Shown piece after piece: positions 48,098 to 59,192 of a stretch of DNA of 64,000 nucleotides. Location of the stretch: NCBI RefSeq assembly GCF_000801105.2, contig NC_079516.1, forward strand, positions 50,699,265-50,763,264. The letters are read 5' to 3'. Origin of the DNA: Raphanus sativus. Its lineage: Eukaryota; Streptophyta; Magnoliopsida; Brassicales; Brassicaceae. The number at the start of each line of letters is the position of its first letter. Within the stretch, counting starts at the first letter, position 1. The position numbers and the translations under genes are program-made. The notes beneath the pieces are model-generated. The model worked only from the letters and a program-made list of their open reading frames with translations, searched no databases and was not told the DNA's origin.

Positions 48098-50832
48098 ATG
48101 GGGAAGGAGAAGAAAACAGAATCTTACGACAATGGCAGTTACAACTACAAGATGTTCAAATGCTTCAACCGTAAGTTCAAGATCAACGAAGTCCAACCCA
48201 CCGACGACGTCCGTGACGCCTTCTGCCAGTTCGCCGTCGGCTGCGGTGGAGGAGGAGGCGACGGAGATTCCAGCGACGGAGACGCATCATCAGGCGTTAT
48301 GGGGGCAGAGCAGCTCAGTTGTTTCCTCGACGACCACCAAGGCGATTCAGGAACCACCGTCGCCGAGGCTCAACGGTTAATCGACGACGTCATACGACGG
48401 AGACACCACGTCACGCGGTTCACACGCCACGGACTTGACCTAGACGATTTCTTCAACTTCCTCTTTTACGACGATCTCAATCCTCCCATCACGCCTCACG
48501 TAAACACTTACACAAAAACCTCAAATCTTGATTTTCTTGAATCTTGAAACGTTGTTATTACAACAAATGTTTTGTGTTGTGTTGAGACAGGTGCATCAAG
48601 ACATGTCGGCCCCATTGTCGCATTACTTTATATACACGGGACACAACTCGTATCTCACGGGGAATCAACTAAGCAGCGATTGCAGCGAAGTCCCTGTGAT
48701 CAAAGCTTTGCAAAGAGGAGTTCGTGTCATTGAGCTTGATCTTTGGCCTAACTCTACTGGAACAGATATCAATGTTCTTCATGGAAGGTAAAAAGACCCT
48801 TTGTCTCTTCTTGTTTCTTCCTTACAGAAAACATTTTTAGATTGGTTTCTTGTTATATATCTTCAGAACGCTCACAACGCCTGTACCGCTGATTAGTTGC
48901 TTGAAAGCGATTAGAGATTACGCGTTTTCTAGCTCACCTTATCCCGTTATCATCACGTTAGAGGATCATCTTACTGCTGATCTTCAAGCCAAAGTCGCTG
49001 AGGTAACACAATATTATCTTTCTTTGTGAATTTATCTAATGAAATTTCACATTCGATAGTTAAAGAAAGTAATTAACTAATATTATGAAAAACATAATCA
49101 GATACACTTACTATTTAATTGATTTTAAGTTGGAAACTTATGATAGATCTGAATTTAACATGAGCCATTCTATAGATATTGTTTGATCCTATGATAAATC
49201 TGAATTCAACAGTTTGAATTTTTTTTATGAGTTTTTTTTTGTTTCTTTCTTTGTTTAGATGGCTACGCAGATATTTGGAGAAATGCTATATTACCCTGAA
49301 TCAGAAAGCTTAGCAGAGTTTCCTTCTCCTGCTTCATTGCTACATCGGATAATGATCTCAACTAAACCGCCTAAAGAGTATCTTGAATCAAGGAACCCTA
49401 TTGTTAAACAGCAGGAAAATAATAATAATGCATCTCCATCGTCAGAGGAAGAATCACCTAGAACAGAGGAGATTCAAACACTAGAAAGTATCTTGTTTAA
49501 CGAAGATTGTTGTGAAAACAAGGTAACAAAAAAAAAACTTAATACATTCTTTAATGTTTTTGTAACTTAGTTTGGGTTATATGTTAGACTGATAGTGATC
49601 AAGAGGAAGAAGAAGCTAGTGAAGATCAGAAACCAGCTTACAAAAGATTGATCACCATTCATGCTGGGAAACCAAAGGGAACAGTGAAAGAAGAGATGAA
49701 AGTTGTGGTTGATAAAGTGAGACGTTTGAGTTTAAGCGAGCAGGAACTTGACAGGACTTGTTCATCCAACAGTCAGGATGTTGTAAGGTAATACTAACTA
49801 AATTGAAAATCATAATCTTTTAACAGACTTGAGATGCACGCAACTTAAACTCTAATATGTTGTCTTCTAGGTTTACACAGAGGAATATACTTCGGATATA
49901 CCCAAAAGGGACAAGATTTAACTCCTCAAACTACAAACCACTTATTGGTTGGACTCATGGAGCACAAATGATTGCATTCAATATGCAGGTAACAAGGGGC
50001 TAAGGATACCTTGACTCTTAAGCTACCTTTTTGGCCTTGGTTTATGCATGATCCTATATGTGTTCATTCTCCATTTACAGACACTTGATAGATCTCTGTA
50101 TAACAAATCTTTTCTGATTATAGGGATATGGGAAATCATTGTGGTTGATGCATGGCATGTTTAGAGCCAACGGAGGTTGTGGATATGTCAAGAAACCTAA
50201 CTTCTTGATGAAGAAAGGGTTTCATGATGAAGTATTTGACCCTAGAAAGAAACTTCCTGTAAAAGAAACGTTAAAGGCAAGCCAACAACAATCTACATAC
50301 TTCAAAGGATGACTTTTAACATATCAAATGTCATATATGTTTTGATACGGTTTCTCAATAGGTGAAAGTGTATATGGGAGATGGATGGCGTCTAGACTTC
50401 AGTCACACTCATTTCGACTCATATTCTCCTCCTGATTTCTACACTAAGGTACTATCAACTTCACCACATTGGGTCTCTCTAACACTCTTCAAACTTTTAG
50501 AAAACTTTACCAGACTGCGGTTTTGTGAGCTTCTGTAGGTGTACATTGTGGGTGTGCCAGCAGATAATGCAAAGAGGAAGACGAGAGTAATTGAAGATAA
50601 TTGGTATCCAATTTGGGATGAGGAATTCATTTTCCCGTTAACAGTTCCAGAGCTTGCACTGCTTAGGATCGAAGTCAGTGAGTACGATATGTCTGATAAA
50701 GATGACTTTGGTGGACAAACATGCTTGCCTGTTTCAGAATTAAGACCGGGGATTCGATCTGTGCCTTTGTATGATAAGAAGGGAGAGAAGATGAAATCAG
50801 TAAAGCTACTTATGCGTTTCATCTTCGAATGA
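48098..50832 (+). CDS. PLC6: Phosphoinositide-specific phospholipase C
   Basis: PI-PLC cleaves phosphoinositides at the plasma membrane in a calcium-dependent way. Nine exons: 48098-48499, 48591-48787, 48867-49002, 49259-49522, 49588-49787, 49871-49988, 50124-50276, 50362-50448, 50539-50832; 1851 nt, 616 residues. An N-terminal EF-hand-like region (1-130) precedes the X domain ([20 protein letters not shown]) with catalytic His152 and His198 (LHGR) and the acidic ELDLW motif. An acidic linker joins it to the Y domain ([34 protein letters not shown]). A C2 domain ([29 protein letters not shown]) closes it. The start [13 protein letters not shown] is the family-like one. The intron at 50277 uses a GC donor. 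Position matches At2g40116. Confidence 0.94.
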
Positions 50833-51277
50833 TTTGGTTTCATCTTCGAACCATTCTTTAAAAAAAGAAGCTTTTGAGGTATTGTATAATGTTAGCTTGA
50901 AGATCAAATGGATCTTTTCTCTGATATCTCCAATAGTATCATATTGAAGAAAATGTAATTATAGAGTCTACGTTATGTTCAATATGTAAAATCTAATATA
51001 CGATGATCCATACTTGGAATCTGCAAAGCTGTTACTTATTGAATTAATTCATGACAGAGATGTATATAATCCTTACATCAGGGTGATGATACTCTAGCTT
51101 ATTAAATGGTCTGTTTTTATTTTGAAAATATTTTCCAAAAGAAAAAGATCTCCAATAAAGCTTCCTCTTGGAGGTTTTTCTCGGTACTCTGCATCAATTT
51201 TTAAATCCAAGATTTAATACAAAACATACTTCACATCAACAACTTCGAGAAGTTAAGCCTTTTTACAAAAAAAACTT
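50833..51277. other. Convergent 3' flank of PLC6 and the eEF1B-beta-like gene
   Basis: This contains the 3' UTRs of two convergent genes. Nothing else is seen. Confidence 0.6.
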
Positions 51278-53658
51278 CTAGGAGTTTAAAATGTGCTTAC
51301 ATATTCTGTTCAAGGGGATACCGCCAGTGTTTCTAATGACAGTATCGAGACACAAATGGTCGTCAACAATGGTGAATATGGTCCGCAAATAGTTGAATCC
51401 ATAGCCAACATTGTAAATCTTTGCTGTAAAATCCAGAAGATAGTATACATTGTAAAATATGCCAGATATATAAGGGTGTAAGAAATTAATCAACTTACAT
51501 GTGCCCCATACAACTCCTTCCGTATGACGGGATCTTACAGTTTCTTCTACCTTCTTTATGTCGGGCTTGTCACCTTTCAGCTTTCGAAGCACTAACCCTG
51601 AGTTACCAGCTGTCAAAAAAATTAGCAAAAAAATTAGTAAAAGTCATATTAAAATATTTATGACTTTTAAAATCTTTTACAAAGGGTGACAACCAGTGTA
51701 CAAAATAGAACCTGCTCTTTCTTCACCAAAAAGGTTAACATCATCATCATCATCGGCAGCATTATCCTACGATATCGAAGCAGTAATATATAAGACTGTA
51801 CAGACAATATATTATATAAGCAATACTATATAATCCATGAATTGTGGACAGATAATAAACCATTGAGAATACCATAGAATCAGATTCCTCTTCTGTGATT
51901 CCGTTACCTTCACCTCACAATACACCCATACAACACATCTTTAGCATTAGTTTATATAAAAAACTAACATTCAGGGAGCTTACAAATGGATTTTGGAAAC
52001 TTACATATTCTGTTTAAGCTGAGAGTTTGACAGCTCTGGACATACGGATGATCCACTATTTTCTCTTTGAAAATGGTGTTGAAACCTACTAGGCGTCCAA
52101 GAACAAGGTGTCCAACGGTTGTGCACTCAATCCCCAACAAATTGATTCCATAATCAATTGAGACAAGCTTTGCTGTAGCAAATAATGAGAGACTTCAGAA
52201 TATTATAAATAAAACGGCCTGATAATTCAGAAAAATGTAGAAAGTTTAAGAGATTCAGTAACTTACATGCACCCCAAAACAACCCTGCCACCTGAATGGA
52301 TCTTACAGTTTCCTCTAGCTTCTTCATGTCGGCTTCCTCATCATTTGGCTTGATAAGAGTCAGATCTGATGATTTTGCCATTAAATAAAAATGAGGAAGA
52401 TCCAATGCATCTTTATCTAGAGAGTATAACACAAATTAACTCACATTGATACAAGCCGGCAGTCTCAACAGCGAAACGCCCTAAATAAGATATATAGTCA
52501 CCGACGAGTACGTCGAAAACATCAATCTCCTCATTTGTAGGCAAGGTGGCTATGATCCGCAACAACTCGACTCCATATCCAACATGGACAAGTTTTGCTA
52601 AGATATTACAGAATATTAATGTTAGTATACCTTTATTTAGAAACATGTTGAAGGTGTTAGAGATGACCCCTTCCAACTCTTACATGCTCCCCAAATCAGT
52701 CCTTCCATTTGAATAGTTCTTACACGTTCCTCTAGCTTCTTCATGTTGGTCTGACAATCCGTCGGTATGATGACTATTAAAACCGACGCCCAAGCTGTCC
52801 AAAGAATAAACTATTAGAAGATAAACGAAGAGGTGTTCAATCCGAAACTTACATATTTCATTCTTTGTGGAAGCTGCTCTCTCTTCAGCAGTTTTCTTTT
52901 CCTTTTCGGCATCTTCGCCGACAAGGTCATTATCATCAACAACCACCACAGCCATACCATCCTACCATATGATATATAAATCATATGTTATAAGAGCCAA
53001 ATAGATGGTTTCTCGTAGACAAATAAACAACAGCTAGAGTACATTAGAATTAGCAACCACATGTTCTGTGGCAAAACTGACACCACTCCCTTGAGAAGAG
53101 ATACCACTGCGTGGAAAGAAAAACACCAGTTAGAGAAATTGATATGAACAAAGTACTCAAGTAAAGGAAACTAAGGAGCACTTTCTTAAAATCCTAAACC
53201 GCTATCATCCAAATATACAAACAGCTTAAAAAGCCTTAAAAATCCATGCAAGGCAAGTGGAGGAACGTACGAGATGCCCAAGAGAGTCTCGATATGGTTG
53301 TACCAACGAGATACGTTCACATACTGCGATGGTGGAGGTTTTGAAAGAGCCGCGTAGACGGTGATATCATCTTTTGAAGCCTTGTGACTGTATAAATATA
53401 CATATATAGTGGAAAACAGTCGTTAGTCGACATTTAAAGTATATCAGGTCTGCATGCAACTGGTTGTTCCAAAAATCAAAACAGAAAGGCAAAAGTGAGA
53501 CAAATTTATTAAAGAAGATATCTTTGGGGCTCTGTAATTAAAAAAACAAAAAGGGAAATGTCTTAAGTTTCTAACCCTGTAATGTAATAACGTGTAAGAA
53601 GATGCTCGTCGAGCTTCTTCAATCCAGGATTAGAGTTGGGATTAGGAAAGGTAGCCAT
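51278..53658 (-). CDS. eEF1B-beta-like protein with three tandem GEF-like domains
   Basis: eEF1B-beta reloads eEF1A with GTP. Twelve exons: 53576-53658, 53271-53387, 53043-53106, 52853-52961, 52684-52794, 52445-52597, 52267-52416, 52005-52172, 51873-51913, 51712-51766, 51499-51609, 51278-51423; 1308 nt, ~435 residues, one frame. Residues 1-67 are the family's GST-C-like N-terminus ([35 protein letters not shown]); 89-124 the acidic linker ([14 protein letters not shown]). Then GEF-like repeats: 125-212 ([33 protein letters not shown]), 213-318 ([20 protein letters not shown]) and 351-435 ([33 protein letters not shown]), the third preceded by another acidic linker ([14 protein letters not shown]). 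Canonical members have one repeat and ~225-230 residues. It could be an expressed novelty or a recently decaying duplicate. Confidence 0.8.
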
Positions 53659-54001
53659 TGTTTCTGAAGCTCGGACTTTCTTCACTGGTATTAAACATGT
53701 GAGATCAAATCAACAAACAAACAAAACGATCTAACAAAAAGTCTTGGATTGCAAAAAATGTTACAAGTAGTCAAGTACATAGACGAAGAAGAAGGCTTTC
53801 TGTAGATTCACTAAACACTATAATAATTCATAGGAAAGTAAAGTGTAACATTCCCAACCAAAATGCAGGAGCAAAAAACTAATTCGAAGCAAAAGTTTCT
53901 AAGAGACGTGCATTACAATTTAAAATGTGATCAATCTCTATTCACTAATTAGATCAATACAAAAAGAACATCTCTTATAACGAAAACGAAATTTTAGGTC
54001 T

Positions 54002-54100
54002 AGAAACAAAATATAACACTGAGGAAGCTCGGAGGAGGTCGCCGCAGTGAACACGGATGAAGATCGTTGCTGCTTTCTCTGTATATTCTTCATTTTGTGT
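54002..54100 (-). other. Probable 5' UTR exon of the eEF1B-beta-like gene
   Basis: A GC-richer stretch (CGGCGACCTCCTCCGAGCTTC on the minus strand) lies about 350 bp upstream of the start codon. The start codon is preceded by a leader piece (GAAGAAAGTCCGAGCTTCAG) after a plausible acceptor, suggesting a leader intron. This is inferred. Confidence 0.4.
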
Positions 54101-54390
54101 GTGTTTATCTATCTTTGTTTGATGTTGAAAAAGTCAGACTGATACTAAAACTGATGATAATGATGATCATTAACAGAAAAACTAATACTGATGATTAGTT
54201 CCCGGAAATATAGGGGGAAATCCGCAACTAGGGACACGTCTATCTTCTATATTGACTTTCTTATTTAACATGTTTATCTTTGTATAATTAAAACGTTTAG
54301 AACTTCAAAAATTAAAACAACTTGTTTTGCCCGTATGTTTAGTATTTTGTTCACGAAGGCTTTAGCAATGGGTAAGACAAAAATCATTAG

Positions 54391-54416
54391 TGGGCCTATG
54401 GGCCAAAATAAGCCCA
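54391..54416 (-). promoter_or_regulatory. Site II cluster upstream of the eEF1B-beta-like gene
   Basis: TGGGCC at 54391-54396 and 54399-54404, and AGCCCA at 54411-54416, lie about 300 bp upstream of the inferred 5' UTR exon. This motif type is typical of plant translation genes and would suit an eEF1B promoter. Confidence 0.5.
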
Positions 54417-55302
54417 CTTTATAAGAGAAAGAAAAGAGAAGAAGCTTTGCTTTGGAAGAAGAGAATTTGAGAGCGAGGAAGCACGCCTTCAAACATTTTC
54501 TTATCGAGTCAAATAATAAGGGTTTAACGAGTATAAATTTATTTCTTCTTCTCTCGTCTTTTTATTTATAAAAGTGGAAAAAAATTGTACTAATTAACTC
54601 GTCACAAACAGACGATTTCTTGGGCAATGGGGTGAACTAAACCGGCTGTTTTATATAAGAAAACATAATTAATTAACTAAATAGGAAAAATGCCGATATG
54701 GAAAAGAAAATTTAGGTAAAATGCTGAAATGAGAAAAGTAAATAAGTAAGATGCTGAAATGAAAAAACTAAATAGGTAACGAAACGAACAATGTAAATAG
54801 TTTAACTGAACTATACCTTTCTCGTTTAGCTGGAACTAAATGAAACAAAGTATTTATAAAACCGTATTTTGCCAATTTTTTTGAAGGTTTTTTCCATCAT
54901 AGTTTATTTAACAATTTTTATTTGTAATACTTTTACTATTTCACCAACCAGTCTAATAAATTAACCCATCAACCTAAAATAAATTGAGATAATTCACTAA
55001 TTGATGATATCATCAAACACGGGTCTATAGCTAGATTCGATAATTGTTCAAATCTTGTATGTGTAATGAAAATAAGTGACTATATCTCAATGAAAAATAA
55101 AAATAAAAGGAATAAAGTCACACAGATTAAAGGAAGTTTATCTACGAATTAAAAAAAATATTTATTTTATTTATATATTCTTGTTCGAAGGTGAAACTTA
55201 TGTAAGCATTCTCACAAGAAAAATAAGAGAAAGAAAGAAAAGCCCTAGCAGACTTGTTGCATTCTCCGCTAAAGAGAAACAGAGAAAACGCGAGAGCTCA
55301 TC
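54417..55302. other. Intergenic DNA, start of B3 duplication unit 1
   Basis: From about 54815 (CTTTCTCGTTTAGCTGGAAC) the sequence is duplicated at about 57046 onward, marking the left limit of the tandem duplication. No separate gene. Confidence 0.6.
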
Positions 55303-55941
55303 ATGCCGACTTCAGCAGAGGAAACCACAGATTTTATAATAACACGAGAAGATAGACAAGCTGCGAAAACATTAGTAGCACTAAGCCAAGGTAAACGATA
55401 TCATCCAAGAGAAGAAGGTGAAGAAAAGTGTAAAGAGGTAGACAATTCCGAGGAAACCATGATGATTATTAAGGCATGGAACCTAGCTAAGCCCGACCCG
55501 GTGGAGAATATACCTAGCAATGTGGCTGACTTGGTGGAGCGATTCAGTGAACCGATAAAGAAGCAGCTTAGGGTGAGTGACGTGAAGGATAATCTACGTA
55601 GGCTCCTGTTAGGGAAGGATCAAGTGAATAAAAAGATGCGTCCTCTTTTAATAGGTTCTGAGATTAAGCGATTGAGAGAAGGGCTTGATGTTACGGTGTA
55701 TGGACCAGGGAATGTGGTTCAGAATATGACGTTCAAGAAGTGGACCAAGGGCCAGCCTGTGTTGACTTCGGGATGGAAAGGGTTCGTTGATGCATGTGAA
55801 CTCAAGGAGCATTGTGATTTTCTACACATTTGGATGTTTAGGCACAGAGTGACTCGTAAGCTTTGCTTCGTTATTGAGAAGACTAACTATTCTACAATAA
55901 CGAAACCGCTGGCTAAGGAGATCTCGGACCAAATTAATTAG
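55303..55941 (+). CDS. B3 domain-containing protein (DUF313 type), copy 1
   Basis: A single-exon gene of 212 residues. The C-terminal ~110 residues form a DUF313-type B3 DNA-binding domain (REGLDVTVYGPGNVVQNMTF, QPVLTSGWKGFVDACELKEH, DFLHIWMFRHRVTRKLCFVI), preceded by the family segment IKKQLRVSDVKDNLRRLLLG. Such B3 genes are expanded in Brassicaceae, usually in tandem clusters, with mostly unknown targets. The N-terminus (MPTSAEETTDFIITREDRQA) is specific to this pair. An intact frame, upstream leader and tail are shared with copy 2 at 58268-59192. It lacks the 42-bp coding repeats of copy 2. Confidence 0.82.
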   Translation: MPTSAEETTDFIITREDRQAAKTLVALSQGKRYHPREEGEEKCKEVDNSEETMMIIKAWNLAKPDPVENIPSNVADLVERFSEPIKKQLRVSDVKDNLRRLLLGKDQVNKKMRPLLIGSEIKRLREGLDVTVYGPGNVVQNMTFKKWTKGQPVLTSGWKGFVDACELKEHCDFLHIWMFRHRVTRKLCFVIEKTNYSTITKPLAKEISDQIN

Positions 55942-56708
55942 GGTTTTCATGAGTTGTTTGTGTGCGTTTTTTCTTTTCTTTTTTTTTGGTAGGGGAACAT
56001 AAGTGGTTTTTAGGGTTATCAACTTATAATTAGTGTCCTTTCACGAGGATTTGATTGAGGCTACCTTTCAAAATTCTAGTTATAGCTTTTGTGTATGCTA
56101 CTTATGGCATTTTTTTGTTGTCTACGAATTGTGTTAAGTATGGCAGTTTTAGATTCTTTTTGTTCTGGCAATGAGCCGTGAGGTCACGGAGACCAAATAT
56201 TATAAAGCATACAAATACATGGTTGACAACTGACAAGTCCAGTAGGTCATAAATAATCGATCATCTATAGACGGGGTCAAATTTTGGGATTGAGTTTTCA
56301 TTCAGGAAAGTGAGAATATTTGCACACGAACAAATGCAATTAAATATAGTGAATTAAAGACAAAGAAACATTTGTTATGTAAAGACCTTTTTGGTGTAAA
56401 TGTTAAATGTAAGAAAGACCTTGGTTGATGATATGCACTCTAGCTTGTACCAATCCAATCCAGTTTCAGTAATTTGTGTACGTAAATTAGCAGTTAGACT
56501 AGGCGTCTCATACGCATTTACTAATGTCTAATCCAAGTCGAGAACTACCTGTAAATACATGTGTCAGATCTCAGACTACTTTTTTTTTGTCAACAGATCT
56601 CAGACTACTTAATTTAGAAACACTACCAAATAGCTACTTTCTTAATTGACTTTCCTATATAGGCTATAGAAATTAGAAAGACCATTGTCAACATATTGGC
56701 AACACTCA

Positions 56709-56712
56709 GATA

Positions 56713-56742
<30 letters not shown>
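56709..56742. repeat. (AT)n microsatellite
   Basis: A plain AT dinucleotide run in the 3' flank of B3 copy 1; much shorter in the corresponding part of unit 2. Confidence 0.9.
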
Positions 56743-56749
<7 letters not shown>

Positions 56750-56903
56750 GAAATTACATTAATTATTAATATTCACGACATGCAGTAATATACTGTATCA
56801 AGCTGACCAGATAGTTAAGAAAACATATAGTGTCAATTTAATAGTTTTTGCTTAATCAGTTTAACATATTTAAAACAAGATTTCATGACATGCAATGATA
56901 TCA

Positions 56904-56904
56904 A

Positions 56905-56969
<65 letters not shown>
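56904..56969. repeat. (AC)n(AT)n compound microsatellite
   Basis: About five AC repeats followed by about 28 AT repeats near the right end of duplication unit 1. The matching site in unit 2 (60094-60113) is a shorter AT run abutting a Helitron end. Confidence 0.9.
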
Positions 56970-56970
<1 letters not shown>

Positions 56971-57117
56971 CATCTAGCTGAACTAGTTTTCAAAAAAAAA
57001 ATAATAATAAAAAATAATAATAATACTATAATATAACAATTTACCTTTCTCGTTTAGCTGAACTAGATGAAACAAAGTATTTATAAAAACATATTTCGCC
57101 AACTGTTTGAAGATTTT

Positions 57118-57846
57118 TGTTGGGATAAAGATCCCACATTGGAATATGAAAGGGACATTAGTAATATATAAGGGACTTGGGTCACACCACTAATTGTCAA
57201 TTGATTTTAAGTGGAAGCCCAAGAAACTTATCATGGTATCAGAACGGGCCCAATACCCTGACCCTTTAATCCGGTCCGGACAGTGGCCCGATCAACCCAT
57301 TAAGCTGATGGTCCAGAGAAGGCTCAGTTCTCCGAGATTGCTAGAGAATAAAAGCATTGTCTCGGAGGAGTATGATGGATTCGCGAGATTAATGGTTATA
57401 CGCACCATTATCTCGAGGGAGGGTGTTGGGATAAAGATCCCACATTGGAAATATGAAAGGGACATTAGTAATATATAAGGGACTTGGGTCACACCACTAA
57501 TTGCCAATTGGTTTTAAGTGGTATAATAGTATAATCTCACATTCTCCCAAAAAACCTAAGTAGTATAATAGTATAATCTCGTGAATCCATCGTACCCCTC
57601 CGAGACAATGCTTTTATTCTCTAGCAATCTCGGAGAACTGAGCCTTCTCTGGGCCATCAGCTAATGGGTTGATCGGGCCACTGTCCGGACCGGATTAAAG
57701 GGTCAGGGTATTGGGCCGCTCTGATACCATGATAAGTTTCTTGGGCTTCCACTTAAAACCAATTGGCAATTAGTGGTGTGACCCAAGTCCCTTATATATT
57801 ACTAATGTCCCTTTCATATTTCCAATGTGGGATCTTTATCCCAACA
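57118..57846. mobile_element. Inverted composite TRIM retroelement with 5-bp target duplication
   Basis: A 116-bp LTR (57118-57233, TGTTGGGATAAAG...ACTTATCA) is followed directly by a tRNA-iMet-type primer-binding site (TGGTATCAGAAC, 57234-57245), an internal region, a purine tract (GAGGGAGGG, 57415-57423) and a truncated direct LTR (57424-57522). The right part is a reverse-oriented copy: primer site GCTCTGATACCA (57718-57729) and LTR (57730-57846). The whole block is flanked by ATTTT (57113-57117, 57847-57851), and the homologous site at ~54890 in unit 1 is empty. No coding capacity, as expected for a TRIM. Confidence 0.85.
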
Positions 57847-58267
57847 ATTTTTTCCATCATGGATTTTATTTAACAATTTTTATTTGTAATATTTTTTACT
57901 ATGAAGTACTCGTCAACCAGTCTAATAAATTAATCCATCAACTTAAAATAAATTGAGATAATTTACTAATTGATATATCATCATCAAACATGATCAATAC
58001 CATCTAGCTAGATTCGATAATTGTTCAAATCTTTTATGTATTTCAATGAAAAAAAAACAATAAAAGGAAAAAAGTAGCACAAAAGGAAGTTTATCTACGA
58101 ATTTAAGAAAAAAAGAAAAACAAATTTATTTTATATATATATTCTTGTTCGAAGGTGAAAATTATGTAAGCATTCTCACAATAGAAATAAGAGAAAGCCC
58201 TAGCAGACTTGTTGCATTCTCAGCTAAAGAGAAACAGAGAAAGATAGAGAAAACGCGAGAGCTTATC

Positions 58268-59192
58268 ATGGCTACTTCAACAGATGAAACCAGAAAAGTT
58301 ATAATAACACCAGAAGATATAGAAGCTGCGGAAACATTAGTAGCACTAAGCCGAGATAAAATATATCATCGAAGAGAAGAAGCTGAAGATGTAACTAGAC
58401 AGTCGTCTAATAAAAAGTCTAAAGCTGAAGATGTAACTAGACAATCGTCTAATAAAAAGTCCAAAGCTGAAGATGTAACTAGACAATCGTCTAATAGAAA
58501 GTCTAAAGCTGAAGATGTAACTAGACAATCGTCTAATAAAAAGTCTAAAGCTGAAGATGTAACTAGACAATCGTCTAATAAAAAGTCCCAAAGCTGAAGA
58601 TGTAACTAGACAATCGTCTAATAAAAAGTCTAAAGCTGAAGATGTAACTAGACAATCGTCTAATAAAAATTCTAAAGCTGAAAAGGAGGCAGAGAAGTCC
58701 AAGGAAACCATGACGATTATTAAGGCATGGAACCTAGCTAAGCCCGACCCGGCGGAGAATATACCCAATGATGTTGCTGACATGGTGGAGCAAATCAGTG
58801 AACCGATAAAGAAGCAGGTTACGGTGAGTGACGTGAAGGATGATCTACGCAGACTCTTGTTAGGGAAGAATCAAGTGAAAAAAAAGATGCGTCCTCTTTT
58901 AACAGTTTCTGAGATTCATCGATTGACAGAAGGGCTTGATGTTACGGTGTATGGACCAGGGAATGTGGTTCGGGAGATGAAGTTCAAGATGTGGAACAAG
59001 GGCCAGCCTGTGTTGACTTCGGGATGGAAAGGGTTCGTGGATGCATGCAATCTCGAGGAGCATTGTGATTTTCTACATATTTGGATGTTTAGGCACAGAG
59101 AGACTCGTGAGCTTTGCTTCGTTATTGAAAAGACTAAGTACTCTGCAATAACGGAACCGCTGGGTAAGAAGATCTCTGACCAAATTAATTAG
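58268..59192 (+). pseudogene. B3 domain-containing protein (DUF313 type), copy 2, frameshifted
   Basis: Reads MATSTDETRKVIITPEDIEA... in one frame into a block of KAEDVTRQSSNKKS repeats, then shifts by +1 at about 58587-58589, where one repeat has GTCCCAAAG instead of GTCCAAAG. The remaining repeats and the whole B3 domain (TEGLDVTVYGPGNVVREMKF, QPVLTSGWKGFVDACNLEEH, DFLHIWMFRHRETRELCFVI) are intact in the new frame to a stop at 59190-59192. The single extra C in a three-C run could be a real mutation or an assembly error. A downstream ATG (58710) would still give a 160-residue B3-only protein. Confidence 0.75.
58382..58690 (+). repeat. 42-bp coding minisatellite, seven units plus a partial
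   Basis: Units start at 58382, 58424, 58466, 58508, 58550, 58593, 58635 and 58677 (partial). Each encodes AEDVTRQSSN(K/R)KSK. All are 42 bp except the fifth (43 bp), which carries the extra C. Copy 1 of the gene has none of these units. Confidence 0.92.

Noticed and set aside
58346..58783. Minus-strand 145-codon frame with repeated SALDFLLDDCLV units
   Set aside because: Antisense of the 42-bp minisatellite in B3 copy 2.
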